Made by a program: the position numbers and the translations under genes | The notes under the pieces: model-generated | The model's input: only the letters and a program-made list of their open reading frames with translations | What the model was told of the DNA's origin: nothing | Databases searched by the model: none | Shown here: positions 16,550 to 24,352 of the stretch, one piece after another | How positions within the stretch are numbered: the stretch's first letter is position 1 | Layout: each line of letters begins with the position of its first letter | NCBI GenBank assembly: GCA_001782165.1 | Contig: MFNV01000009.1 | Location: 1-56,122, forward strand | DNA length: 56,122 nucleotides | Direction of reading: 5' to 3' | Source of the DNA: Candidatus Levybacteria bacterium RIFCSPHIGHO2_01_FULL_41_15 | Lineage (GTDB): Bacteria; Patescibacteriota; Microgenomatia; Levybacterales; UBA12049

Positions 16550-17176
16550 ATGAAAAAATCTAGAAGGCAGAAGGCATTAAAGATAGTAAAAGAACTTAAA
16601 AAACTTTTTCCGACTTCAAAAACAGCTCTTGTTTACTCAACTCCCTTTGAACTTCTGGTTGCTGTAATCTTATCAGCAAGAAATACGGACAAGAAAGTGA
16701 ATGAAATTACAAAAAAACTTTTTGAAAAATATGAGACCGTAGATGATTTCAAGAATGCAAATATAAGAGGGCTCGAAAAAGACTTATCCCAACTTGGGCT
16801 CTTCAGACAAAAGGCAAAATTTATTAAAGAGACCGCAAAAATTATTTCTGAAAACTATAGCGGGGAGATTCCGAAGAGAATGGACGAATTAATCAAACTT
16901 CCGGGAGTTGGTAGAAAGACGGCAAACATAATCCTCGGAAATATTTATGGAATCGTTGAAGGAATTGCGGTTGATACTCATGTCACAAGACTTTCTAAGC
17001 TATTCGGGCTGACCAAAAACTCCGATCCAAACAAGATTGAAAAAGACCTAATGGAAATTATTCCAAAAGAAGAATGGTTTGATTTCACCAATCGCATGAT
17101 CGCCTACGGAAGACTCTATTGTCCAGCTCATTGCAGACACACCCAATGTCCTCTAAAAAGATACATTGGAATTTGA
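16550..17176 (+). CDS. nth: Endonuclease III-type DNA glycosylase/AP lyase
   Basis: The 208-residue protein is a base-excision repair enzyme that removes oxidised pyrimidines and cleaves AP sites. The helix-hairpin-helix LPGVGRKTANIILGN (about residues 117-131) carries the catalytic Lys, and VDTHVTRLSKLFGL (about 142-155) carries the catalytic Asp. The C-terminus GRLYCPAHCRHTQCPL has only three cysteines with irregular spacing instead of the usual C-x6-C-x2-C-x5-C [4Fe-4S] site, so the cluster may be lost or altered. A Shine-Dalgarno AAAGGTGA directly precedes the ATG, and an extended -10 (TGATAAAAT, 16530-16538) lies just upstream. It is divergent from rpoB. Confidence 0.93.
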   Translation: MKKSRRQKALKIVKELKKLFPTSKTALVYSTPFELLVAVILSARNTDKKVNEITKKLFEKYETVDDFKNANIRGLEKDLSQLGLFRQKAKFIKETAKIISENYSGEIPKRMDELIKLPGVGRKTANIILGNIYGIVEGIAVDTHVTRLSKLFGLTKNSDPNKIEKDLMEIIPKEEWFDFTNRMIAYGRLYCPAHCRHTQCPLKRYIGI

Positions 17177-17195
17177 AATTTGAAATTTCAAATTT
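17176..17195. terminator. Palindrome between convergent nth and yjbQ
   Basis: AAATTTGAAATTTCAAATTT is a perfect 20-base palindrome that begins on the last base of the nth stop codon and ends five bases before the yjbQ stop. Its position between convergent genes suggests a bidirectional terminator, but the stem is purely AT-rich, so the strength is doubtful. Confidence 0.4.
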
Positions 17196-17199
17196 AAAA

Positions 17200-17589
17200 T
17201 TAGAATATGGAGTATGCAATTGCTCTCTCCCGGGGGCCGTTTAGTTCGATTAAAATTACCCTTTGCCAAGTTCCCAGCATTAGTTTTTTATTTTCAAAAA
17301 ACAAAGCCAAGGAAGTTCCGACAATAGATGAAAGAATGTGATCATCGGTATGAGATGGGTCATGGGGATGGCGGTAGGAAATCTTAGGAAGCATTTTTCG
17401 CAAAGCCTCTAAAATATCCTTATCAGTTCCTGGATCCAAATCTGCAGTAGTTAGTCCACAGGTTGTATGAAGTACGTTTAAAACTATTGTCCCGTTTGAC
17501 TCTTTACTTTTTTTAAGAATTTCATTAATTTTATCGGTGATATCCAAAACTTCATCCTTTTCATTTGTTATTATGTCAAACGTATTCAT
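17200..17589 (-). CDS. yjbQ: YjbQ/UPF0047 family protein
   Basis: The 129-residue protein is a complete YjbQ (secondary thiamine-phosphate synthase enzyme family, UPF0047). It has the HTTCGLTTADLDPGTDKDI motif (about residues 42-60), YRHPHDPSHTDDHILSSIVG with its metal-binding His residues (about 73-92), and LGTWQRVILIELNGPRER near the C-terminus. Members have been reported to complement thiamine-phosphate synthase weakly in E. coli, but the cellular role is unclear. Its start overlaps the end of the DUF763 gene by four bases (ATGA type), so the two are co-translated. Confidence 0.9.
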   Translation of the reverse strand: MNTFDIITNEKDEVLDITDKINEILKKSKESNGTIVLNVLHTTCGLTTADLDPGTDKDILEALRKMLPKISYRHPHDPSHTDDHILSSIVGTSLALFFENKKLMLGTWQRVILIELNGPRERAIAYSIF

Positions 17590-18827
17590 GTTGAAATTTT
17601 CTCAAGTCTTCTTAAGGCTTTGTCTTTTGAGGTAGGATCAATTTTTGTCCGTTTTACCGCTTTTTGCAAAATATTAATAGTAGTATCGTAAGTCTTGGTA
17701 TCAACTGGATAAGGGATTTCATCTTTCCCTCCGTGTGCAAAACTGTATCTTGCAGGATCCTCATATGAAGGGTCAGCGCCATAAATAATTTCGGAAACCA
17801 GCGAAAGAGCCCGAATGGTTTTGGGTCCCACTCCTTCAATAGCAAGCAAACCCTCATAATCTTCAGGGCTTTCGTATGTCGCTTTTTGTAAAATGCGGTC
17901 TAAGTACTTACTTTTGGTAAAGTCCTCGGTGACTACGGGGTGAGTAGTAAAATGCGGATCATTGAGTTTTAGAAAGGTCAACTGTTCCCCATCTCCACCA
18001 GCTTTTTTTGGTGGCATTCTAAAGGATATCATTTGAGAGTAATCAGAAAAATGATTTCTTAAAAGTTGTATATCCTTCATAAGAGTATTGTATCCTGAAG
18101 AAACCAATTCCGAAGAAAGTTCTCTATTCTCTTCGCTTTTTTTATCAACCAGATTTAACACTTTCCTTTCAAAAACCTGTGATGCGATTCCCGAATGAGG
18201 TTCGTCTATAAAATCCTTTCCATATTTTTTATTTTTTATATTTAATCTTTTATCTTGTAGTTCATCATACCAATGGTATCTTCTCGCTGTTGCATTACTT
18301 GTATTCATTCCCTGCTGAACAACTGCCCAGCTTGAGAGAACCGGTGCAGAGTTCCCATTTTTTCTTACCGAGAAAAGGAAGGCATGGTGATAAATTTGAT
18401 ATCCGTCCTGAACTAAACTTGAGTCAACCTTGGCAGCCATTTTTGAGCTGTATGAAAGACTCTCGATCTTTTCGGAATCCAAACTTAATCTTTCTCCCCA
18501 ATCTAAAATTTCATCAGGAGTTTTTCTTGATGTTTTTCCTTTCCCTCCGCAAATAAAAACACCAAGATCTTTTTCTTCTCCCCTTATTGCCTCCTTAAGT
18601 GCCGCAGTTAAAATTGTTGTAAGGCCTGAGGCATTCCAGTCAAATGCAAGAACGGTTCCTAAGGACTGGAACCAGATAGGGTCGGCTATTCTTCTTACAA
18701 ACTCTGTCGGCCCGTATTCTTCAACCAAGACCCTTGTCATCTCTCGTCCCAAAGAAACCATTCTTCTGAAAAGCCATGGAGGACACCGTCCTGTATCAAG
18801 TGTAAAAGTGGCTATCCCTCGTCTCAC
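17586..18827 (-). CDS. DUF763 family protein with a helix-hairpin-helix
   Basis: The 413-residue protein matches DUF763 (PF05559): the start MRRGIATFTLDTGRCPPWLFRRM, the block EFVRRIADPIWFQSLGTVLAFDW with the following SGLTT, and FICGGKGKTSRKTPDEI. These proteins are known mostly from archaea and thermophilic bacteria and have no established function. Near residue 330 LLAIEGVGPKTIRAL is a helix-hairpin-helix, which points to DNA or structured nucleic acid binding. The neighbours nth, yjbQ and thpR are also nucleic-acid or archaeal-flavoured, suggesting a repair or RNA-processing setting and possible old transfer from archaea (inference). Confidence 0.85.
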   Translation of the reverse strand: MRRGIATFTLDTGRCPPWLFRRMVSLGREMTRVLVEEYGPTEFVRRIADPIWFQSLGTVLAFDWNASGLTTILTAALKEAIRGEEKDLGVFICGGKGKTSRKTPDEILDWGERLSLDSEKIESLSYSSKMAAKVDSSLVQDGYQIYHHAFLFSVRKNGNSAPVLSSWAVVQQGMNTSNATARRYHWYDELQDKRLNIKNKKYGKDFIDEPHSGIASQVFERKVLNLVDKKSEENRELSSELVSSGYNTLMKDIQLLRNHFSDYSQMISFRMPPKKAGGDGEQLTFLKLNDPHFTTHPVVTEDFTKSKYLDRILQKATYESPEDYEGLLAIEGVGPKTIRALSLVSEIIYGADPSYEDPARYSFAHGGKDEIPYPVDTKTYDTTINILQKAVKRTKIDPTSKDKALRRLEKIST

Positions 18828-18850
18828 ACACTAACAGTAGCATAGAGGAG

Positions 18851-19372
18851 TTAACTTCTCAAGGATTTTTGGGTAATAATGCTGTAGGTCGCGCCAAGTC
18901 GTGATAACCTTGATTCAAAAAGAGTTATTTTATTTACTTTCATTTTTCGGTTAATTTTAGTTTGTTTTATTCTTGGAAGTTCTAAGATGCCCTTTTCCTC
19001 AAACCTCGCAAGCGTTATGTGAAGATTATATTTTCTCTTTTCCTTTTCTCGTCTGAAGTGTTCATGAAGTTTTTCATGAAGTCTCAAAAGGCTTTTGGTT
19101 GTTTTTCCATTTACCCAAATCATCCAGGGTCTATTGCCGGGAAAATATTTAATTTCCTCAAAAATCAGATCAAAAAACCCTTCGTCAAAATTAAATTTAT
19201 TGAATTTCCCAATAACTTTCTCTATGTTTTCTTCCCAAAAAGGCGGGACAAGCGTAACGTGAAGGTTAGATGATTCAATAAAGCGGACCGGAAGTTTCCT
19301 GTTTTCTTCCTGCCATTTCAAAAAATCTTTTTGGATTTCCCCGGAACATTTTATCCCAATAAAAATTCTCAT
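18851..19372 (-). CDS. thpR: RNA 2',3'-cyclic phosphodiesterase (2H family, 2'-5' RNA ligase-like)
   Basis: A complete 173-residue member of the 2H phosphoesterase superfamily. The two HxT motifs are present: NLHVTL (His38, Thr40) and NLHITL (His118, Thr120), spaced as in ThpR/LigT. The start MRIFIGIKCS is the usual first strand. The enzyme hydrolyses 2',3'-cyclic phosphate ends on RNA and can reversibly join 2'-5' ends. It follows the 19385 gene by 12 bases and precedes DUF763 by about 23 bases, all on one strand. Confidence 0.9.
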   Translation of the reverse strand: MRIFIGIKCSGEIQKDFLKWQEENRKLPVRFIESSNLHVTLVPPFWEENIEKVIGKFNKFNFDEGFFDLIFEEIKYFPGNRPWMIWVNGKTTKSLLRLHEKLHEHFRREKEKRKYNLHITLARFEEKGILELPRIKQTKINRKMKVNKITLFESRLSRLGATYSIITQKSLRS

Positions 19373-19384
19373 TCAGTTTCTTTT

Positions 19385-20053
19385 TTATAAACCCGCCGCA
19401 TCAATAACATCATATGCCTCTTTTATTCTCCCATCTAGTAAATAGTGAAGAATTCTTGGTCTTAATTTATAATCAGCAAAGGGTAGTGCCTGCAAAATTC
19501 TAAGATATCTAATATCACTTGGCAGAAAACGACTTGCAAAGTCCTTGATTCTTAAAGTAAATTCATGGCAAAATTCTCTAAGTCTTTCTAGCGTTTCTCT
19601 TTCTTTCCCTATCAATGTTGTTCTAGCATCTTCTGAAATAAACTTTCTGTTTGGGGCATTCTCAACATTTTGTCCTAAAGAATCTGCTCTTTCCTTAAGT
19701 GTTTCTTGGATAAAAAAGGAGGAGATATAGACTAGTTGGGGTGAGTCCATATCCCAATTCATTCTTCTTGAAATGCCTGCTAACTCAAGACCAACCATAA
19801 AAACAAGTGCGTTCTGTCCTCTGTGCCGTTTGGGGTTACCAAATGTGTTTATGCTTAAAAAAGTTATATTATCAAGAGCAAAGTCCCACTCAAGATCTGG
19901 GGCGACCTCGCGTGCATTTAAAACGGTATCACCTGCAACTTTCTTCCTTATCTCAAAACTTTCTATCTTCGCGGTTTTAAAAAATTCGCTGGGAGTCTTA
20001 GGAGTTATGGGATAGTCATACAAACCACCCCTTCTCTCTCTTGCGTCAGTCAT
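19385..20053 (-). CDS. Hypothetical protein, 222 residues
   Basis: I do not recognise this protein. It starts MTDARERRGGLYDYPITPKTP and appears soluble and mostly helical, with a Glu/Arg-rich region (KERETLERLREFCHEF) and a C-terminal half containing PRILHYLLDGRIKEAYDVIDAAGL. There is no signal peptide or membrane segment. It lies 12 bases upstream of thpR on the same strand, so co-transcription is likely. It may belong to a lineage-specific family. Confidence 0.7.
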   Translation of the reverse strand: MTDARERRGGLYDYPITPKTPSEFFKTAKIESFEIRKKVAGDTVLNAREVAPDLEWDFALDNITFLSINTFGNPKRHRGQNALVFMVGLELAGISRRMNWDMDSPQLVYISSFFIQETLKERADSLGQNVENAPNRKFISEDARTTLIGKERETLERLREFCHEFTLRIKDFASRFLPSDIRYLRILQALPFADYKLRPRILHYLLDGRIKEAYDVIDAAGL

Positions 20054-20089
20054 AGCAAGAGTGGATCTTATAACTTTGTTACGATAATG

Positions 20090-20494
20090 TCAATTTTGGG
20101 GTTCTTTTGCTTTTTCGAAGTTAAGAGCTAAAGAGTTTATGCAGTATCTTTTCCGCGTTGCTGTTGGACCGTCATCAAACACATGTCCCAAATGTGCCCT
20201 GCAGGTTTTACATTTTACCTCAACTCTTTTCATTCCAAGACTCAAATCATTTTCAAAATCCACATTATCTCCAACCAGCCTGTCAAAAGAGGGCCAGCCT
20301 GTTCCCGAATCAAACTTGTTGTCAGAGTAAAAAAGAGAATTTCCGCAGACAACACAATCATACATTCCTTTGTCGTGGTTATCGGTATATTTTCCTGATC
20401 CAGGCGGCTCGGTTCCCTTTAAAAAACAAATGTTATATTGTTCGGGAGTTAATTTCTTCTTAAGTTCTTCAAGTTTTTCCTTATCCATTTTCAT
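20090..20494 (-). CDS. msrB: Peptide-methionine (R)-S-oxide reductase
   Basis: The 134-residue MsrB repairs methionine-R-sulfoxide in proteins. The zinc-binding pairs are Cys47/Cys50 (CVVC) and Cys95/Cys98 (CKTC), and the catalytic Cys118 sits in RYCINS. SGTGWPSF (about residues 63-70) and HLGHVFDDGP complete the family signature. It lacks a signal peptide and should be cytoplasmic. Its start overlaps the end of the DUF4242-like gene by four bases, so the two are translationally coupled. No msrA is fused or adjacent. Confidence 0.96.
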   Translation of the reverse strand: MKMDKEKLEELKKKLTPEQYNICFLKGTEPPGSGKYTDNHDKGMYDCVVCGNSLFYSDNKFDSGTGWPSFDRLVGDNVDFENDLSLGMKRVEVKCKTCRAHLGHVFDDGPTATRKRYCINSLALNFEKAKEPQN

Positions 20495-20739
20495 CCTAGT
20501 GTTTTTACTTCTACAACATCTTCAAGTGGTACAGCTGCTCCCTCGTGCGCCTCTTTAACCTCTTGGGCAGATTGCGCTTCTGTCTGACAATAGGCAAAAC
20601 CCTTCTCCATGCTAACAACCGCGCCCAAAGGCTTTAGTCCCTTTGCCACTGCCCCCTGTTTATACTTTTCGTAACCTTCCCGGACATCAGTTTCGCTCAT
20701 TCCGGGGACAAGTTTATGAATTCCCAAAAATACTGTCAT
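20491..20739 (-). CDS. DUF4242-like small protein
   Basis: From ATG 20739 this is an 82-residue protein, MTVFLGIHKLVPGMSETDV. It has the ferredoxin-like alpha-beta pattern and the GFAYCQTEAQSAQEVKEAHEGA segment typical of DUF4242/SCO4226-like proteins, some of which bind nickel. The frame is open to a GTG at 20748, but that GTG is part of a perfect Shine-Dalgarno sequence (20745-20754), which fixes the start at 20739. It sits between the 20745 gene, whose stop lies inside its ribosome-binding site, and msrB, which it overlaps by four bases. Confidence 0.75.
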   Translation of the reverse strand: MTVFLGIHKLVPGMSETDVREGYEKYKQGAVAKGLKPLGAVVSMEKGFAYCQTEAQSAQEVKEAHEGAAVPLEDVVEVKTLG

Positions 20740-20744
20740 TCTTA

Positions 20745-20754
20745 TCACCTCCTT
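20745..20754 (-). promoter_or_regulatory. Strong Shine-Dalgarno that fixes the start of the 20739 gene
   Basis: AAGGAGGTGA on the minus strand is a full match to the usual 16S 3' end and lies five bases before ATG 20739. It shows that this organism keeps a standard anti-Shine-Dalgarno, although many genes here have no ribosome-binding site. Confidence 0.85.
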
Positions 20755-21032
20755 TTCACACTATTATTTTCTGTTCTAAGCTTATCCAATGTTTCTGCTC
20801 TCGCCGTTCCACGGATTCCTCTTTCTGCTATAAGCTGATCTTGCGGATCAAGTACTATTTCGTTACCCTTTGAATCTTTAACTACAAAAGGTCTTGGATC
20901 TTCTGGATCTTCGGTAGGATAAACTCTTACTCTTTTAAAATGGGGACCCTTTCCTTCCCCTTCGGTTTGGATTGACATTTGCATTAAGAATGGTTTTTCG
21001 GGTTTTGACTGCGGGGGTCTTTGTGCTTCCAT
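20745..21032 (-). CDS. Small hypothetical protein
   Basis: From ATG 21032 the protein is 95 residues, starting MEAQRPPQSKPEKPFLMQM. A longer frame to 21155 exists but would run across the divergent 21091 gene and its promoter, so the shorter start is preferred. It is polar, with a Pro-rich N-terminus and GPHFKRVRVYPTEDPEDPRPF in the middle. I recognise no family. Its stop lies inside the ribosome-binding site of the DUF4242-like gene, so the two are coupled, with msrB next. Confidence 0.65.
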   Translation of the reverse strand: MEAQRPPQSKPEKPFLMQMSIQTEGEGKGPHFKRVRVYPTEDPEDPRPFVVKDSKGNEIVLDPQDQLIAERGIRGTARAETLDKLRTENNSVKRR

Positions 21033-21053
21033 ATGCTCTATTTTACCAAAAAC

Positions 21054-21082
21054 TTGATATCTTGTCTTTTTATATATAAAAT
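21054..21082 (+). promoter_or_regulatory. Promoter of the 21091 gene, predicted leaderless
   Basis: TTGATA (21054-21059) and TAAAAT (21077-21082) are spaced 17 bases apart. The -10 ends eight bases before ATG 21091, so transcription would start at or within two bases of the start codon. Confidence 0.55.
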
Positions 21083-21090
21083 TGCTTGTT

Positions 21091-22224
21091 ATGCAAAGTA
21101 AAGAAGCGCCGCAAATGGAATTTGATATTGGGAAAGGTAATTCATTTGCCATCATGACTCAGGCAGCAACTAGTCCCGAACAGGAACAAAGAGTACAGGG
21201 CTTAATTAGTTTTTCGGATATTGAAAGAATGATCTATAGACATATCGAAAAAGTCCCTCCAAGAAATACTTTTGATGTAAGCGCTGTTATTGGAGCAGGA
21301 ATCGACTGGTTTTTGGTCCCTGCAAATTTTATCTATAGATACCGCGATGATTATTGCTTTGATCCCGACAGGTTTTATACCGAATGGAATTTACAAACTG
21401 TATTTTCAAGATTTTATCCCACTGGTTTTGGTTTTGATGAATATCTAGAGCTTTTCAAAAACCATCGCAAAAGATTTATCCAAAGCGATCCTCTAAAACC
21501 CGCAAATTTTGCTCTTGAAAGAAGAAATATAAAAAGGGCAATGATCCCATTATGGGAGGAGATTGCAAAAAAGTTTAAGATTGATTCTCTTGAAGTTCAA
21601 GAAATTATGGAAAATGCAAAAGGAGTTGTTTTGCCATCTGGGAGAACCGCATCGGCCGAAACTGTCGGACAAATCGGGCAGAGAATCGTAAGAGAAAGAT
21701 TTGATGCTTTGGTTGATGATGATAAAGATTACACATATATAGCAAAGCCCCGTTGTCTTTTGTCTTTTGAGGTTGACGGAATTACTTTTCAGGTCCAAGT
21801 TGAGCCGGATTACATAAAACGCAAGAGAGAAAAAAGAAAATCGACTATAAAAAGACAAGTCGTTGCAAAACGGATAGTCGGTGATTTTAAAGATTCCGAC
21901 AGACATAATTTAACCGACTATACAACCGCATTTGGGAAAACAATGCTTGTCTACAATTTTCTTTTAAGACAAATTGGGCAGAGATTTGTAGAAAAAGTTA
22001 CATGGGTAAAACTTCCTAACGGGCAGAGACGAAGAGTTTTTATAATAAGAGACAGGGTTTCAAAACCCGTTCCTTCGGATAGAGTCGAGACGGCTTTGGA
22101 ATTTTTGCAGGAAGAGAGCGGGGATATTTTTACACTGATGCCAAGACTTTCGGAAAAAGAAGAAGCTATGGCAAGGAATTTATTAGAACAGGCTCTTCAA
22201 ATTTCAAGGCAGGTTAGGATTTAA
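21091..22224 (+). CDS. Hypothetical protein with a PD-(D/E)XK-like core
   Basis: From ATG 21091 the protein is 377 residues; a TTG three codons earlier is open but the promoter position favours ATG. I recognise no named family. The middle region reads LSFEVDGITFQVQVEPDYI, then a very basic stretch (KRKREKRKSTIKRQ), then VAKRIVGDFKDSDRHN. This is the order seen in PD-(D/E)XK nucleases (Glu, then PD, then a hydrophobic strand with D-x-K), as in Cas4/RecB-like folds. The assignment is inference from pattern only. The protein has no membrane segment. It is divergent from the 20745 gene and convergent, with a four-base overlap, with the 22221 gene. Confidence 0.7.
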   Translation: MQSKEAPQMEFDIGKGNSFAIMTQAATSPEQEQRVQGLISFSDIERMIYRHIEKVPPRNTFDVSAVIGAGIDWFLVPANFIYRYRDDYCFDPDRFYTEWNLQTVFSRFYPTGFGFDEYLELFKNHRKRFIQSDPLKPANFALERRNIKRAMIPLWEEIAKKFKIDSLEVQEIMENAKGVVLPSGRTASAETVGQIGQRIVRERFDALVDDDKDYTYIAKPRCLLSFEVDGITFQVQVEPDYIKRKREKRKSTIKRQVVAKRIVGDFKDSDRHNLTDYTTAFGKTMLVYNFLLRQIGQRFVEKVTWVKLPNGQRRRVFIIRDRVSKPVPSDRVETALEFLQEESGDIFTLMPRLSEKEEAMARNLLEQALQISRQVRI

Positions 22225-22565
22225 CGAAAGCTTGGGGTTGAAAGACTATTCAATGAATTGGACTCAGGTTTGCAAAGCCTAAATGCAACATGCTGAGTTT
22301 TCTCATCGGTGCCAGTACCTATCATCGTTTTAGCGGGGTTTGGATTTATAAATTTAATAACTTTTCGTCTTAAAAGACCATTCTCCCGTTGATTCCAGAT
22401 CGACTCGGATATATTTGTTTGAAAGTAGGTAACAATTTTACCTTCTTGAACCTGATGAACCAAGCTAATCGTATATCCTCTGGTATCCGGGATAGGAATC
22501 TCATCGGTTACTATCGTGCCTCCTATATCCTTAAGACCTCTTAAGCCTAGTTCTCCCAAAAACAT
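22221..22565 (-). CDS. Small hypothetical protein
   Basis: The 114-residue frame starts MFLGELGLRGLKDIGGTIV and has alternating beta-like segments (TISLVHQVQEGKIVTYFQTN). It ends with a Ser/Asn-rich tail. I recognise no family. It converges with the 21091 gene, overlapping its end by four bases. No clear promoter is seen; a TATAA-like sequence lies upstream in an AT-rich gap. Confidence 0.55.
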   Translation of the reverse strand: MFLGELGLRGLKDIGGTIVTDEIPIPDTRGYTISLVHQVQEGKIVTYFQTNISESIWNQRENGLLRRKVIKFINPNPAKTMIGTGTDEKTQHVAFRLCKPESNSLNSLSTPSFR

Positions 22566-22638
22566 ATGGTGATAAAGCCTATAGGTATATTATACACCGT
22601 TTGTCAAAAAATACCCAATAAATTCAAGAATTTAAGAA

Positions 22639-23028
22639 TTATGCTTGAGGCGAGGTGGTTTCGTAAATTTTGTCTCCTGTTTTTATTACAATAGGGCGGA
22701 TGAGGTTAACGCCTATCATTGCAAGTTTATATCCAAAACCTCCGATAAAAGTCATAAGGAGAAAATGGGCAGAGAGATTAAGCGCGCTATCCAAAACGCC
22801 GGGAGGAATTATGTTAAGACTCGGGAGAAGAGCGGATAAATTCGGCTGACCAGTTGAATTTAAAGAATTTAAATCAGTATTGGATGCTGTAGGATAAGTG
22901 CTTTTTGGGATACTAAAGTATGTGGGATGAATTATATTCGTAAATGCGAGAATTACCAGAACTACCGAAAATACCATTATAAAAACTCCAATGCTTAAAA
23001 AAATATATCCCGTGGTCTTTGTGTTCAT
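22639..23028 (-). CDS. Small membrane protein with two transmembrane helices
   Basis: From ATG 23028 the protein is 129 residues. The N-terminal helix is TGYIFLSIGVFIMVFSVVLVILAF (about 5-28) and a second hydrophobic segment is AHFLLMTFIGGFGYKLAMIGVNLI (about 87-110). Between them lies a Ser/Thr/Pro/Asn-rich loop of about 55 residues, probably outside the membrane. A longer frame to 23076 is open, but the MNTKTTGY start gives a normal N-in signal anchor. I recognise no family. It is divergent from the 23189 gene, which also has a signal peptide and a membrane helix. Confidence 0.65.
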   Translation of the reverse strand: MNTKTTGYIFLSIGVFIMVFSVVLVILAFTNIIHPTYFSIPKSTYPTASNTDLNSLNSTGQPNLSALLPSLNIIPPGVLDSALNLSAHFLLMTFIGGFGYKLAMIGVNLIRPIVIKTGDKIYETTSPQA

Positions 23029-23188
23029 AAAATCATGATAAACAACCCCCACGGCATTTGCAACAAAAATTGTCAATCATGCTTAAGAAACTATTTGATT
23101 TGTTATTCTAGTCTTCTCAAGAATTTGAGAATATCAGACTATTTTTCAGTTTTATCAGATATTGCAAGACTTGACAAAATTTTTAAGA

Positions 23189-24325
23189 ATGGGCAGACTG
23201 AAAATGATGATACTTTCAAAATATCCAATCATAATTACCAGTGCGATTATTTTTTTTATTGTCTTTATTTTCAATTTTGCGCCCTTTTCTTATGCAGGTT
23301 CTCCAACAATCTCCAAGATAATTACAACTCAGCTGCACAAAGAGGGCGATCAGGTTCATAAATATCAGCTTGAGGCAGTTGTCAAAAATCCATCCGGAGA
23401 AAGAATTGAAGCATTTTGGAAAGTAGATTGCGGTAGTTTAAATACAGACAGGGGGTTTAAGGTTGTTTTAAGTTATTCCGATGATTGTTCAGATGCTCAA
23501 GTTACGCTAACTGTGGTTAACAATAAGCTGTACGGACAGAAATTAACTCAATATGTTTTTCTCCCCGGAACTCTCCGCATAGTAAATATCAAACCAAAAA
23601 ACCAGGAACCAGAAACCCAAGCAGTTACTACTCCCAAAAATCCCCCACTTTCCCTTATCCCAGCTGTTTCACAGCAGAAAAATTTTGGACAATTTCCATT
23701 TGTGACAAATGGAGTTTTAACAATTGCCGGATTAGTTTTACTTGCTGTCATTTTGTATGCTTTATGGAAAAAGTATTTATCCGTAAAGCTTATATCAACA
23801 GACAGTAAAGAGAAAGAGCAATGCAAATTGGGTGAGACAAGAGACTGTAAATTGATCGGCATGAAGTATTCTATCTACAACAGGAGACCTCATGAAGACG
23901 AAGAACTGGATTTATTCCTTGAGTTTTCTGCAGACGCAACCGACATTGCCAATTGGCTTATCTCAACAAGAGGCACAACTCCAGCGGTAAAAATGCTTCC
24001 GACTTTTCTAAGACAGACGATAGAAATCCATAAAAATATTAACAAAATTGAAAAATTGCGCGACGGGGTGGATATTTGGGGAACCATACAATGGGAAGAA
24101 TGTGAAGAACAAGGTTTTTGGATTTTGGCAAGCAATTCATGGGTACTTAAAACTAAAGATATTAAAATTTCTCCCCCGCTTTACTCATATCAGATGAATA
24201 CTCGAGCATGGAATCCGGAATATATGACGAATCAAAAATTTATCTATAGTAAGTTAAAGGAAATTCTTTCCTATGTCCGCAAAAAAGCCTTAGAGGAATG
24301 CCCGGGAAAACAGAGGGAAATATAA
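23189..24325 (+). CDS. Exported or membrane-anchored protein with an Ig-like N-terminal domain
   Basis: From ATG 23189 the protein is 378 residues (ATG 23204 is also possible). It has a signal peptide (IIITSAIIFFIVFIFNF then SYAG), a beta-rich extracellular domain of about 100 residues with two cysteines (VDCGS and DDCSD), a Pro/Thr linker, and a second membrane helix near residues 180-200 (LTIAGLVLLAVILYALW). A cytoplasmic-side region of about 175 residues follows, with several Cys and Trp residues. I recognise no family; the layout suggests an envelope protein or sensor. It converges with the FKBP gene. Confidence 0.65.
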   Translation: MGRLKMMILSKYPIIITSAIIFFIVFIFNFAPFSYAGSPTISKIITTQLHKEGDQVHKYQLEAVVKNPSGERIEAFWKVDCGSLNTDRGFKVVLSYSDDCSDAQVTLTVVNNKLYGQKLTQYVFLPGTLRIVNIKPKNQEPETQAVTTPKNPPLSLIPAVSQQKNFGQFPFVTNGVLTIAGLVLLAVILYALWKKYLSVKLISTDSKEKEQCKLGETRDCKLIGMKYSIYNRRPHEDEELDLFLEFSADATDIANWLISTRGTTPAVKMLPTFLRQTIEIHKNINKIEKLRDGVDIWGTIQWEECEEQGFWILASNSWVLKTKDIKISPPLYSYQMNTRAWNPEYMTNQKFIYSKLKEILSYVRKKALEECPGKQREI

Positions 24326-24327
24326 AA

Positions 24328-24344
24328 TTTCAAACACTTTGAAA
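24328..24344. terminator. Possible shared terminator hairpin
   Basis: TTTCAAA (24328-24334), loop CAC, TTTGAAA (24338-24344), sits in the 27-base gap between the convergent 23189 gene and the FKBP gene. The stem is AT-rich and short, so the call rests mostly on position. Confidence 0.35.
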
Positions 24345-24352
24345 ATTCTCTA

